Part shown: piece by piece, positions 1 to 11,600 of the stretch | Layout of the letters: each line of letters begins with the position of its first letter | How positions within the stretch are numbered: the stretch's first letter is position 1 | Assembly (NCBI RefSeq): GCF_041146395.1 | Contig: NC_090989.1 | Coordinates: 282,936,343-283,000,342 of the forward strand | Length of the DNA stretch: 64,000 bases | Direction of reading: 5' to 3' | Source of the DNA: Eulemur rufifrons | Lineage: Eukaryota; Chordata; Mammalia; Primates; Lemuridae | The notes under the pieces: model-generated | Seen by the model: only the letters and a program-made list of their open reading frames with translations | Told to the model about the DNA's origin: nothing | Database searches by the model: none | Program-made: the position numbers and the translations under genes

Positions 1-2022
1 CACAGCTCTATGAACAGAGCTTGAGGTTGCCCCTATTTTTCATTGTGTATCTGCCACGTCTCTCACTGAGCAGCCGAGTGGGTGTTTCAGTGGGATAAAA
101 TCCCAGGAGCGAAATCCCGGGTCAGAGGACTTGCACAGTTAGCATTTTCATCAACAGTGGCTTTCGCCTTTCAGAGAGCTGTGCCCATTTATAGTCCCAC
201 CCGCTGTAAATGGGAGTCTTTGGATAAGCTTTGTGGGAGTGAATATTGGGTTCGTTTGTGTCAGTTTGGAGATGTTGTCCCATGATGTGCAGACTAGAAC
301 CAGGCCAGAGGATGAGCCCAGAGGAGCAGGTGGCATCTGGAGCGCTGGATGCAGACAGGCCTTTGCAGAGAGACCTCAAGGCACGCACGGTGCTGCTCTT
401 CCTGCCTTGGGTCCTTTACAGGGCTTTACTGAAATTTCACGAAGTCTTGTATTCATCAAGAAATTTCGAGAAATGAACTTTCTGAGTTAGTTTCCAAATG
501 CTGAATTATCTAAAAGGGTCCCATAATGGCTCTTACATCGTGAACTTTTCTATTTTCAGTTTTAGAAAATTCTAGGCAGGTAATTTCATCTCTTCATGGT
601 TGGTACACTGAGCGAAATTTAAATGAAGAAATATTTTTCTCGAGTGAGAGTGTCTGCGAACACAACCCGGCACGAGGCAATTACTTCGGTAACGCGGGGT
701 GCTGCACCGAGGTCCCGCTGTTGTGTCTGCAGAGCCCCTCTGTCACGAGTGCTCCTGCTGCTGTAACTCTCTGTCCCCTTTGGTGAAGATGAGGGCAGAC
801 GCTCACATGAGCACGTGTAGCGACAGCTAGACCGCTGTTCATTCATGACAAAGAAGCCATCCCTAACCGCTGCTGGAAATCCAGCCTTACAATACCCTTT
901 ACAGGTAAAAATCAAAAGGAGAAGAAATTTTTGAAATAATTGGTTTAAAAAAAAAAAAAACACTGATGCAAAGAAAAGTATTTTTTTTCCTAAATTGTCT
1001 AGATTAGTTTTCCATAGTAATCAAATTTGTGGTTCAGTCTTCTACCTTCATTTTATAGGTATGACTTTTGACATTGATTCCGGGCTAGTCTCAGTGGCTT
1101 TAAAATTTTATGTTGGAAGAGACCTAATTGAAAAGCATTTTTATTCAAAACTTGATCCTGCTGGGGTAGCGCATGTGTGTACAGTGTATATATCTATAGT
1201 GTGTATATATATATTTGTATGTGTGTATATGTTTCTATTCTCTCTGTGTATTTGCATGGTGTGTCTGTGTGATTTCGGGGGTCGTATGTTTATGTATATT
1301 TGGGGTGCAGCTCTCATGTTTCATTAGCAAATAACATAGAGGATTTGGGGGCCTGCGGAGCATGGGGAGTGGGGAGGCAAGGCCTGTAACTCCCTCCAGT
1401 CCTGTGCCGTGTATCTGCTACAGTGTCTTCCTCCTTCCCAGGCCTTTATCCTGCTGAACGCAGGCTGGCAACCAAGACCACCTGGGACCACCCCGGGAAA
1501 GACCTGGAGAGCTGATTTCAATATTTTCTCTCCTCCTGGTAAAATATTTATTGAAACTGTGCAGAGCGAGAAGTCTTCCTCTGGTTCAGAAATTGTTTGC
1601 CTGTAAACACACTGACCTGGGTTGGGGGAGCCAAGTGAGACTGGAGAAAATAAATAAACCGTGGGTTCCTATTATGCAAGAGCCGGGGCTTCAAGGGAGA
1701 CAGCAGGGGCTGGACGGCAGCACCCCTGGTGCACAGCACGGAAACCACCGCTCCAAAGGAGATAAAAAATGATGACTGGAAAACGTGCTGGCTCTTCGGG
1801 CTGCGGACATGTTTTCATTGGTTAATGTTTTCATGGCAATAGTCTTTGGGGGAAAAAAATCTATCCCTGCAAAGATGGACTAACTGAAAAGTGCTAAGAG
1901 CAGAGAGCGGGAGAGAGAAGTGACGCTGACCCTTCCTACACCCCCTCCCCAGTGAAACGCGGAAGCCGGGCAGGGCAGAGGCAGGGAAAGGCTCCGGAAG
2001 CGGGCAGCTCCTGGGCACTCAC
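1..2022 (-). other. AK8: AK8 intron 9 (partial)
   Basis: No exon of the remaining AK8 domain 2 was recognised here on the minus strand. The stretch holds a short poly(A) run at about 945-960, a TG/TA-rich simple tract at about 1165-1275, and otherwise unremarkable intronic sequence. Confidence 0.7.
1165..1275 (+). repeat. TG/TA-rich simple tract
   Basis: Interrupted TGTGTGTA, TATATATATA and GTATGTGTGTATATG blocks, an aged dinucleotide repeat. Confidence 0.7.
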
Positions 2023-2154
2023 CGTTGACAAGGCCGTATTTCTGGGCCAGGAGGGCTGCCTGCAGACTTTTCCCACTGCCCGTGGGCCCACACAGCAGCA
2101 CCTTTGGGGTGAACGGGGCATTGGATCGATGGTGAGTTTGGACGTAGGTCAGAG
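2023..2154 (-). CDS. AK8: AK8 coding exon 9 (P-loop of domain 2)
   Basis: This exon has 132 nt: Ala253 (split), then [18 protein letters not shown] to LVN (residue 296), and one base of codon 297. The acceptor is TTTCCAG and the donor is GTGAGT. It carries the second Walker A loop GPTGSGKS and the following helix [14 protein letters not shown]. No further AK8 exon was found in 1-2022, so the rest of domain 2 lies to the left of the window. Confidence 0.96.
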
Positions 2155-3299
2155 CTGGAAAGACAGGATACGAGGATAATAAAGCCAGGTCCTAGAGAAA
2201 GGGAAGCAAGCTTACAGCACCTCTGCTTTAGCCCTTTTAACGGCGGTAATTATTTCTCTCTTTTACAGCACCATGGAAACCTCTGTGCATCTGCCCAGCA
2301 GTCAAAGGCAAGGCGGCGGGGGAAGAAATGACGTGGCAGGCTGGGCACCAAGGCGGGGAGGGGCAGTGAGACCCACAGAGACCCTCCTCTGAGCACTGCC
2401 CTGGAATTCCTCTAAAACTCGGCGCAGGCATCCGTCTGCAGGCCCTCTGGGTGGAACCGGGGCGGGTGTGTAGCCGTGGGGAGGCTGGTCCTGGGACATA
2501 ACAGCACACACGATGGGGTCGGGCTTTCCACACCGAACCCAGGCTGAGCCTCTCACCTCGGGCCCTGGGACCAGGCCAGTCTCCTAGGGGAGGTGACCCT
2601 GGCTTTCAGCCGGGTGCGCCTGAGTGTCAGACACAGGCTTTGATAAATGCATCAGGCCACGCAGGGGCCTAGCATGCAGGGACTTCTAAAGGACTCGGGA
2701 ACCGGTGGAGAATGATTTGTGCAGCCGCACTCCAGTGACATCAACTTTGCTGCAGTCTCCAAAGAGGCAGTGATCAAATAGGTCACGGGGGTCGGCAGAT
2801 GTAGCCGCACGGCCCTGGCCTGTGGTGTGCCCCGGCATTTGATGAACAAAGAAGAGACAGGGTGAGCGTCTCCAACAATGAGGTGGCCTGCACTGTGGGG
2901 GCGCTGGATGCCAAGAAGCCACAGAGAAAAGCTACTGAACATCAAACCGGGTCACCTCCTGCCGAGCTCAGAGCTCAGAGCGGGGGAGCTGTGGGAACAG
3001 GCCGACGACCCGACGATGCTGGAAAAGGGCAGCATTTCAGGCACCTGAGCTAGGGGAGCTGCCTGTGGAGGAGGCACCCGCCTGCACCGCCCCCGAGCCA
3101 GCCTCAAACAGGGTCTCCTTCGCAGCCTTCGCCTCCTGCCAAGGTCCAAGGTCAGCCCTGGGTGGCCCCGTTACACCTTCCTGCCCATCTGCCTTTGCCA
3201 GTGTGCCTTCCAGCCGATTCTGTGCTGGGGAAGGGCTGAGCCAACACACCCCCTCTGGGAACACGCCACCCAAGAACCCCCTATAGATGTGGCGGGATT

Positions 3300-3518
3300 C
3301 CCCAACCTCAGCACTGCTGACACTTGGGGCCAGGTGGTTCCTTGCTGTGGGGCTGTCCTGTGCATTGTAGGATGTTGAGAAGCATCACTGGCCTGTGCCC
3401 GCTAGGCACTAGTAGCACAACCCCAAGTCGTGACAGCCAAAAAATGTTTTCAGACATTGCCACATGTCCCTAGGGGTGAGGGGTGGGGACAAAACTGCTC
3501 CCAGTTGAGAACTATTGG
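3300..3518 (-). mobile_element. MER20 (hAT-Charlie non-autonomous DNA transposon)
   Basis: Reads as inverse MER20: CCTCAGCACTGCTGACACTT, GTCCTGTGCATTGTAGGATG, TTTTCAGACATTGCCACATG, ending TTGAGAACTATTGG. It is near full length at about 219 bp. Confidence 0.82.
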
Positions 3519-3689
3519 GATGTATTCATTGTGCAAATTTTGAACTCTCAAATCTTTGTAAGGCTTTTTAATTGGAAGGATCATAAGAGATACTACAGTC
3601 CCCTCTTTTTAGAAGTAAAGGCTCAGTTAAGTTAGAACGGAGTGTCTTCAAGGTTGTGATAGGCATCATGATCTCCATCAACAGCATGT

Positions 3690-3830
3690 ATTAATTGCTG
3701 AGATAAACCCTCTGCAGCATAACCTCATTTGTGTGACCCAACAGTCCCCCGAGGGATATGTCATTCTTGTCCCATCTTACAGATGAGTCAATTAGGCTCA
3801 GAGACTTGGCAGAGTTGGGGCAACCCTTCC
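3690..3830 (-). repeat. MIR fragment
   Basis: CCCATCTTACAGATGAGTCA and TTAGGCTCAGAGACTTGGCA fit an inverted MIR. Confidence 0.6.
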
Positions 3831-4019
3831 AACCTGCCGCCCTGGGTAACATGCCCGCCTGAGAGGAGCCCAGAGGAAGGGCTCAGGCAGGGCTCCCTTC
3901 ATCCTCAGACCTTCCGCCACCCAGCGCATCTGAAAAGCACAAATGCTACAGGCAAAGCAGCCTGCTTACAAATGATGCTTAATTTACAGTAAATAACTAA
4001 GTTAATTAGAAGTAATGAT

Positions 4020-4290
4020 CCCCCAGACAATCTCAACATCTAATTATTCTTTTTAAAAATATGTGGTTGCCGGATGCACTGCAGAGAGATTAAAAAACAA
4101 CACGGAGAGAATTTTGCATTCCAATTTTCAATTTATCTCTCTGCATTATTAATTAATAATAATTAATATTCAGACACTCACATTTTTATTTACAATTCCA
4201 GGCATGAATTCTTTATGAACGATCATATGAACTTTTAAATTTAATTAAGTAATTTGGAAGTAATTAATGTGTAAATGCGGAATATGCCAT
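4020..4290. promoter_or_regulatory. AT-rich, TAATTA-dense segment (possible enhancer)
   Basis: Homeodomain core TAATTA occurs at about 4041, twice within a palindrome at 4147-4168, at 4241-4248 (TTAATTAA) and at 4261-4268 (TAATTAAT). No repeat family was recognised here, so it may be a conserved noncoding element. Function is inferred from motif density only. Confidence 0.35.
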
Positions 4291-4959
4291 AAGATAAATG
4301 TTGTGGTTGTTTATCTTAGGAGTGCAGTGCTTGCTACTAAAGACCCTGCCGAGATGCAGGATCACTGGAAAATTAGAAGCCATCGGAAGCCTGGAATTTT
4401 TTAAAGTAGCGTCATTTTCTACACATCCGCCCGTTGGTTGACTGCCCCTTTCAGAGGGCGAGGCTACGCGGCAGATGCCCCCTGGGCAGAATCACGTTTT
4501 CCCGGCTCTCAGGGATGCGGAGAGCATCGCTTGTTCGTGCAATAAGTCCACTAACAGGAGGGGTACGGGTTGATCGGCAGGGAAGGGTTTGAGGGAGTTC
4601 AGAACCACCCCCCACATCAAAACAAAACTTTTCTTGAAGAGATTTGAGAGAATATATGAAAAAAGGACCTTATAAACTGTCAAGTGTCTTAACTATCAGT
4701 AATGTTATTTTTATTGTAAATGCTGCATTGACCTGCCATTGCATGGAAGGGGAGAGCTGGATTTTGAGATGACTGAAGCTCAGCAAGACTTTTAAAAATT
4801 ATAATACCGCGACTTTGGGATAGAATTATTCTAACTTCCCCTCGCTTTCTGGGTGGGATGTTGAATAATGACGACGGCAAGAAAGTCTGGTGCCCAATGA
4901 GCCGTGTCTCTGCACCTGCCACAGTGCTCATGGCCGTGGGTACCTGAGTTGGAGAATCG

Positions 4960-5130
4960 CGTTTAATCCTCAGCTACACCTGGGACGGAGGCACAAGTTT
5001 TGTTCCCCTGTCAGAGACGACAAAGCGGAGGCTCAGAGGGGTCGGGAGCCTGGCTGGAGACTGCACAGCTGACTATGCTGGGTCTGACACGTGAACGCAG
5101 GTCAGCCTGCGCCACCTGACGCGGCTGCCT
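4960..5130 (-). repeat. MIR
   Basis: TTAATCCTCAGC, CAAAGCGGAGGCTCAGAGGG, TGCACAGCTGAC and TGGGTCTGACACGTGAACGC follow the inverted MIR order. Confidence 0.65.
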
Positions 5131-5465
5131 GGGCCAGTTCCTGCAAAGTTGCGTGAACATCTGCTATTGCCTCGGATGGCGACGCAGTGCCAGTGTCCAG
5201 CTGCTCCTTTCTGCTCTAAGAGGACTCGCAACACCTGAGTTGTATTGTGGTTTTGTTGCTTTTTGTGGGTGGTGGCTTTTGATTTTGTTTCTGTCTTAAT
5301 GTTTATATATTTTTTCTTTCTTCTCCCTCAAGGTCAGGCCCAAACTTCTCGCTAACATGTCCCTTCCGCCCCGTCCCTCGCCTCTCCCCCGCCACCCCCT
5401 CGCTGTCAAATCTGCTGTGGGCCAGAGATGGGACCACGCCTGCATGCAGGACACTAGCCCAGGGT

Positions 5466-5479
5466 CCCCCAGGGGGCAC
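5466..5479 (+). promoter_or_regulatory. CTCF-like motif
   Basis: CCCCCAGGGGGCAC has one mismatch from the core CCACCAGGGGGCRC. It lies about 190 bp downstream, in the AK8 sense, of exon 8. Candidate only. Confidence 0.35.
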
Positions 5480-5671
5480 TCCCCCAGGGGCCTCACACAC
5501 AGGTGTTTCTGGGTGGGAACTTGGGCTGCTATGACTTCACACCTGGGGTCCCAGGCGCATCCTGGACACTGGCTGCTCCCAGAGTGGGTGATGCTGGGCC
5601 AAGGAGGTAGAAGTTCATGGTGACCCCGGCCCTGGACCATGACCAGCGTGGGGCCGCCCATTTGTGTTTAC

Positions 5672-5872
5672 CCTGGTAGAAGACGTCCACGCATGGCTGG
5701 TCAGCACTGATGACTTTCAGGATTTTGGGGTAAGAAGGGATGATCCCGACGATGTTCCTGTGATATTCCAGCAGCTTCCGAGCCGTCTCCATCTCCGAGA
5801 TGCCCGCCGGCACCACCAGGCGGTTCTGGATGTCGGACTCAGGGGGCCAGTCAAAGGTGGTGTGATAAATCT
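5672..5872 (-). CDS. AK8: AK8 coding exon 8 (end of kinase domain 1)
   Basis: This is the largest exon here: 201 nt encoding Glu186 (split) to Gln252 and the first base of Ala253. It starts [19 protein letters not shown] and ends QPCVDVFYQ. The acceptor is CTCACAG and the donor is GTAAAC. It completes the LID and core of domain 1, with the typical IYH..F.PP turn and the C-terminal helices ending [14 protein letters not shown], followed by the linker to domain 2. Confidence 0.97.
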
Positions 5873-6121
5873 CTGTGAGGAGACAGACGCAGCTAGAATC
5901 ACCCACTCAAGGGCTGCCGCGGATTCGGCTGCATGGGGCTGGGATGCTTGCGGGCCTGGGGACCAGGGGTGTGTCTGACTGCGACAGGACACAGTCACTC
6001 AACACCAGCACTTCCGGATGCATCTTTGGCTCTGGGCCTGCCCTTACCACTGTCATTGTTACTAGTGACAAAAACAAAACAACGGAAATGATACTTGGTA
6101 CAGGACAAGGGCGGCCATGAA

Positions 6122-6345
6122 CTTCTGAGCTCTCACTCTGTGCTGGGCACTCTGACACACACCTACCTGCAGACTTCCACTTCGTCCTCGCAGCAATCTG
6201 ATCCCAAAGGTGGTTCTGGTATTTTCATCCCTAAGTACCGGTGAGGAAACTGACTCTCAGAGAAGTGTTCCATGTCTACAGCCGGAAAGGGGCAGAGCCA
6301 GGGATCCACGAACCCAGGTCCATCTGCCGCCAGAGCCTGAGCACT
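6122..6345 (-). repeat. MIR, near full length
   Basis: TCTGTGCTGGGCACTCTGAC at left through GTGAGGAAACTGACTCTCAG to GAACCCAGGTCCATCTG. Confidence 0.75.
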
Positions 6346-6402
6346 GGAGGTCAAGGGCGTACCGCCTCCTCCCCACCCCCGTCAGAACTATGTGGTCATT
6401 GG

Positions 6403-6674
6403 TTTTGTTTTTTTGTTTTGAGACAGGGTCTAACTCTGTTGCCCAGGCTGGAGTGTAACGGCATGATCATAGCTCACTACAACCTCCAACTCCTGGGCTC
6501 AGCTAGCACTATAGGTGTGCACCACCATGCCCCGCTAAATTTTTTTATTTTTTGTGGAGACGGGGCATCTCAATATGTTGCCTAGGCTGGTCTTGAACTC
6601 CTGGCTTCAAGCGATCCTCTGGCCTCAGCCTCCCAAAATGCTGGGATTACAGGCACAAGCTACCGTGCCCAGCC
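6403..6674 (-). mobile_element. Alu (inverted)
   Basis: A T-rich tail at the left, then inverse Alu landmarks: GAGACAGGGTCT, TTGCCCAGGCTGGAGTG, and CTGGGATTACAGGC near the right end. Both arms are present with a small internal deletion near 6505. Many substitutions indicate an old copy. Confidence 0.93.
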
Positions 6675-7150
6675 TGTCTGGTCTTTAAGACCCAACTCAA
6701 GGGTTCCGTCTCCTGTAGCACTTGCCAGTTCTCCCAGACAACACTCGTGCCTTGCTCTTCCGTGTGCGCACCCCAAACATGGGGGCACAGAGTTTGTCCC
6801 AGGGAGACACCGACACATCACCTGGTTCCCGTGTGAGCTCAGCAGAGAGTGGGCTCAAAGCCTGGGTGCCCAGTGTCACAATCCACACTCTACCCTGGTT
6901 CTGCCACAGACAGGGCTCCCCCTTTAACCTAAATGGGCCTCTTCTTCCCCATCTGCTGAAATTCATCGTCTCCCACGTGCCCTCCAGCTCAGAGCCCGGC
7001 CTGCGGCACCTGTGCCTCTGCTTGCCCGTGTGGCTCTCAAGTGCCCCTCTGCGGGTGCCCAGGGCAGAGTACGCCCAAGAAAAAGCAGGGGGGCTGTTAC
7101 CACAGTCGTCTCTGAAGCCCCGCAGGGCGGGCGGGGTGGTGGGGGCGTAC

Positions 7151-7222
7151 CTCCAGTCTGAGGGTCGACTCTCTTCCCCAGGTTCCTTTCGATCAGCACC
7201 GTGTCCAGGGCGCTCAGCACGA
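7151..7222 (-). CDS. AK8: AK8 coding exon 7 (LID start)
   Basis: Seventy-two nt encode Val162 (split) to Gly185 and the first base of Glu186: VLSALDTVLIERNLGKRVD then PQTG. The acceptor is GCGCAG and the donor is GTACGC. The ERNLGKRVDPQTG stretch is the start of the LID lobe (canonical R..GR..DP.TG) that closes over ATP in adenylate kinases. Confidence 0.96.
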
Positions 7223-7722
7223 CTGCGCAGAGAAGAGAAGGACTGAAACGGGTGCCGCACATTTGAATCTTACGGACCAGTAACTGGTCTCATGGGGGTT
7301 TTTTGCTGTATAATAACATTAAAACAACAACCATCGCCCATCCCCATAAATTCCTAAAAGAAAGGTCTCGTCAGCACCCAAACACAGGACAGAGCATGGC
7401 CCGCGACCGAACGCTTCCCCGCTGACAGTTGCCACTGCCACAGATAACCCCGCAGTGAACGTCTTTGTCACACATCTCCTTCCACGTTCCCGATTATTTC
7501 CTAAAGACAGTTCCTGAGCTATGGGATTCCCAGGACCAGGAATCACCAAGGTGAAAACAAAACCCCACTTTTTCCCAGGGCCAGCCCTGAATCCATTGAG
7601 CTTTGAGGAAAATTCCACTGTGCTGTCTGGCCTCCTTTTCCTTGTCTTGCTCAGGGCCTGGGCTGAGGGCTCTGGGGCGCTGGGGTCCGCGGCTGCCCTG
7701 GGAGGGCCCCGGAGCGACTCAC
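7223..7722 (-). other. AK8: AK8 intron 6
   Basis: A 500-bp intron, about a third of it an old repeat fragment (7430-7576) that recurs at 8166-8320 in the next intron. Nothing else was recognised. Confidence 0.8.
7430..7576 (+). repeat. old interspersed repeat, copy A
   Basis: Shares order and sequence with 8166-8320: ATTATTTCCTAAAGA, TATGGGATTCC, and GTGAAAACAAAACCCCACTT then TT. LINE-type 3' sequence is likely ('aacatctttgt' motif) but the family was not fixed. Confidence 0.6.
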
Positions 7723-7804
7723 CGACGTGCCTGGGGATGACGCCCTGGGTCTGGATCATCAGCGCCTGCTCCCGCGTCTCAGGGATGCCGTCCAGGATCC
7801 AGCC
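7723..7804 (-). CDS. AK8: AK8 coding exon 6 (GWILDGIPE)
   Basis: Eighty-two nt encode residues 135-161 ([15 protein letters not shown] onward) plus the first base of Val162. The acceptor is CCCTAG and the donor is GTGAGT. The segment is the AK family strand that in canonical enzymes reads DGFPRT, with the Arg contacting nucleotide. Here it is DGIPET, a known AK8 departure. The exon is flanked on both sides by related repeat fragments (7430-7576 and 8166-8320). Confidence 0.96.
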
Positions 7805-8165
7805 CTAGGGAGGATTTTTAGATTTTTTGAGTTATTTTAAAAGGAACATAATGGCTTTATAAAAAGACTAGAACTTTTAAGACAAAAGAAAATAAATGTT
7901 TCTGATAACCGCATCATGCTTCTGTAAAACTACTCCCATCTTATTATATTCCCTCTGGAATCTTATGTTTATGACTGTAACCATAACATATACATTATCT
8001 TTTATGTCCTGATATTTTCCCCCACACACCATAGCGTTGTGTCATGTTGGCGCAGCTCTTCACTGCCGCCATTTTTAGCAGCGATGCAACATTGTGCCAC
8101 GGGATTATGCCACAGCCGTTTCACCAGGCCCCGCGACTGCAGGTCTCCACGGCTGACACCTGCTA

Positions 8166-8320
8166 CCAGTTTTCACCATCATAAATAACACTGTGATGAA
8201 CATCTTTGTGCACGTAACTGTTTCTGTATTGTGGATTATTTCCTAAAGAGAATTTCTAAGATATGGGATTCCTGGGACAAGAAATCAGCAGGGTGAAAAC
8301 AAAACCCCACTTTTCGTTTT
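8166..8320 (+). repeat. old interspersed repeat, copy B
   Basis: Second copy of the element at 7430-7576, in the same orientation. It is cut at its right end by the Alu at 8329. Confidence 0.6.
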
Positions 8321-8328
8321 CTTTTCCT

Positions 8329-8627
8329 TTTTTTTTTTTTTTTTTGAGACAGGCCTCGCTCTATCACTGAGCTAGATAGAGTGCAGTGGTGTCGTCAGAG
8401 CTCACAGCAATCTCAAACTCCTGGCTCAAGTGACTCTCCTGCCTCAGCCTCTCAAGTAGCTGGGGCTACAGGCATGCACCACCACACCAGGCTAATTTTT
8501 CTATTTTTTGTAGAGATGGGGATCTCACTCTTGCTCAGGCTGGTCTCGAACTCCTGATCTCAAGCGCTGCTCCCTCTTTGGCCTCACAGAGTGCTAAGAT
8601 TATAGGCATGAGCCACCAAGCTCGGCC
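8329..8627 (-). mobile_element. Alu (inverted), inside an older repeat
   Basis: A poly(T) start followed by inverse Alu boxes (CTCGCTCTATC, CTGGTCTCGAACTCCTGA, ATTATAGGCATGAGCCACC). The flanks AAAACCCCACTTTT and AAAATCCTATTTTT look like a diverged target-site duplication. A 'ctagatagagtgcagtggtgtcgtcagagctcacagc' type left arm fits strepsirrhine Alus. Confidence 0.93.
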
Positions 8628-11600
8628 AAAATCCTATTTTTCTTAAAAACAATCCGAATTTTGCTTTCCTTTTTAGATTCTGACATTGTGTGGATATACA
8701 AAAAAGACTTTTGCATCCCAAAAGCCGACACATATTCACTTGCATTTACATTGTGTTCTCTTATGCTTTTCTCTTTACAGGTAAATGTGTAACAGAGCCA
8801 CATTCTATTCTACAGACGAGGTGAGGCCGTGACCTAACTTGTTTCCTTGTGGTTCCCTGACCGTCCCAGCCTCATCTGGGAGCAGCCTGTCCTTTCCTTT
8901 CTGATGTCACTTGGATTATGGTCTAAATCCTGATAAAACAGTGGCTCTGCCCTCTTTCTGCCTGTAGGTTATTAAATTATTTTATTTAGCCTTTTACATT
9001 ATTGTCATTTTATAACTTATTATTATATCTAATGGAATGTGCTCTCCATTCTTTTTTTTTTCCGAGAATTTATTCTTCCAGGTAAACATCAAAAATATTT
9101 TGTCAAGTTCCAAAATGGAAATTCAACTAGGGTTTTGGAATGACATTAACTGTGCAGATTAATTCATGAAGAATTGACGTTTCACAGTATCTAGTCAACA
9201 CATCATCTTCTCATTTGCTTAAGCGGTTTTTTATGTCCCTCAGCGATGTTCACATTAAACAATTTCTAAAGTCCTTTCAAGCCCCGTGAGTCTGGAGTCA
9301 CACGCACACACTCACAGTTCAGTGCCCTAGATGGATGTCCAGACAGATCAGTAAACTGAGCTTTGCGGGAGTGAGGTCAGGTGGCAGCTCGCCTCGCGTC
9401 TCCCCTTGGCGGAGAAGGGGTCCGGCCACCTGCGCTGGAGCCCAGGCTCCCGGCACTGGCCCCCGAGGGAGCCCCCTTGCTCAGACCCCCCTCGGGCATT
9501 ATGTGATCTCGCTGCTCTCGTGTCAGAGGAAGGACGGAAATGGGTGAACTCAGACTCTCCGACTCAAGGTCACGCATAACCCACGCTACCTGATTCACAG
9601 AACACAGCGTGGGTGACGGCAGGAGATGGCTTTCTTTAAAAACTAAAAAAGTGCTCACATTGCTTCAGTATTAAAATATTTAAGTTCCAACAGCCTCCAC
9701 TGACAGTTAAGAAAAAAAAAAAAAAGCTAAACAAATTTAGCCTAAAGAGTGTTGGAAAAATCAGGCGAGCTTTTCATTAATTTCTTAAATTATACAGGAA
9801 GACTCACAGCCACAGAACCCCTGGTTTCTAGAACTAATGAAGCAAAAGTGCAAAAGAAATTTTTTTAACAGCCTTGTACTCCCTCAAGTCCTTGTTATGG
9901 CCAGCCAAGCGAGGGCCGCAGCTCGCAGAAAGAGCAAACATCTCGGACGGCGCAAGACCGCAGGAACCGGGAGGCGCTGCCTCTGAGCTCCCCCACTCAC
10001 AGTTCCGGAAGCTGAATTAACATTCTCTGAACTTTAGCTAAATTCATACCTCCTTATTTTTTCTTCATTTGGATGAGGAGGAATTGTGAGCCCATTGATT
10101 GCTTTTTCTAGTACAAGGGCTGGTAATTCTGTTTCGAGTCCCTTTTTGAAGCTGGAAGAAGGTTGGAGCTCCGTCTTCACTCAGCACCGAGAAAGACCCC
10201 TGCTTTTAATATTGCATTACTGAGCAATCATTATAATCTCGCCCATAAATCTGCAGCTGCTATCAGTATGTGGTCCAAAGCTTTTAGAACTATTCAGGGG
10301 AACAGCTCTCACTGACTTCTCACTGGAGAAAGCGGGACTTCCAATTACACAGGAAAAGTGCAGCAAAATGAGGAACATCTCCCTAATTAGCCTGGCCTCA
10401 CTGGTATGTCGTTCCGGTGCAGATGTGAAAATTTAGAAAGAAGAAAGTGGGGGGCTCTGAAGTGAGCCCAGGCCACCAGTTGTTCAGGTCTGCTCTTTCT
10501 GCCATGGAGGTGGGGATGGCCGATCACCCAGAAACAAGGTCCCCGAGGAGCCCCTAGCACAGCACCCATGCCCCATTAGAGCAGCCCCGAGTTCTAGGGA
10601 AAGGAAGCCTTGGAGGCCCATGTTGGTCCACCCGGAAGGGAAGGCGCCTTAGCAAGGCCTCTGCGAGAGGGTGGGTTGATCCTACGGCAGCCTCAACATG
10701 GAAGCTCCAGGCTTAGCACTCAGAGCAGATCTTTCCCAGTGCTCTTGCGTTTAAAGAGGTTATTTGCCCAGTTGCAAAATGGACAGCACGTTCAAGGGGA
10801 AATAGCAATTTTGGCCAAGGACACTTTAATGGCTGCAAATTCTGGCAAAGCAAGAAGTCATAAATCAGTAAACACATCCAACGACTGCCATGATGGGACA
10901 CTAAGACGTTCACAACAGCCCTGCGTTGTGAGGGTCGTGGGTCTGACGTCCAAGAGTGGCTCGATGCGGAGGTATCAGTCAATCCCTAATTAGAATACAT
11001 TATCCATCTTCCTGACACTTCAGTGAAATGTCTGTTCCACTCTGGAGCTGCAGCTTTGTTCGGAGCAGGTTAATTGATATTCTGATGCCTCCGCTCGCCA
11101 TACCCCCGTGGCTTGGTTCTGTTTTATCACACATCAAAAAGGCCGTATGCTCAGGGCACTCCGTGCACCAGCGCAGAGCTGGAGGTCTGCACAGCTGCGA
11201 GGGGTATGGTATCACAGGAGGGACAAGCACCGAGCAGATGTCACAGATGAAAAAAAAAAGGAAGGAAAAGAAGCCAGCCAGCCTAGGGAACATGCGAGGC
11301 CCAGCAGAGCACGGCCTGATGCGGTACCAGCGGTTCTGCTTTGTGAGAACACTGGCCTTTGTTGCCCTCCTGACTATTATTAAAACGCAATTAGCAACTT
11401 CACACGGGAAGACTCTGTTGCCCTCTGGGCCTCTGCCTTTTTGATGCATTGCCTTTCCTCTCCTCCCCTCTCCTCCCAAGACCAGCGTGTGGGCGCCCCC
11501 CAGGGTGTTTCTCCCACTGCTGTCCCTCCCCAGCTCCCGTTCCAATGGCAGACTCCATCCGAGGCACTCCCTGGAGCTGACGCTGACTCCCTGCGGTCCC

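Larger units (their letters stand above)
2155..5671 (-). other. AK8: AK8 intron 8
   Basis: This 3.5-kb intron holds a MER20 copy (about 3300-3518), MIR fragments (about 3690-3830 and 4960-5130), an AT-rich TAATTA-dense segment (about 4020-4290) and a CTCF-like motif next to exon 8. No other exon was found. Confidence 0.8.
5873..7150 (-). other. AK8: AK8 intron 7
   Basis: A short intron holding a MIR (about 6122-6345) followed by an inverted Alu (6403-6674). Long open frames at 6700-7250 on both strands have no recognisable protein and no splice support. Confidence 0.8.
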
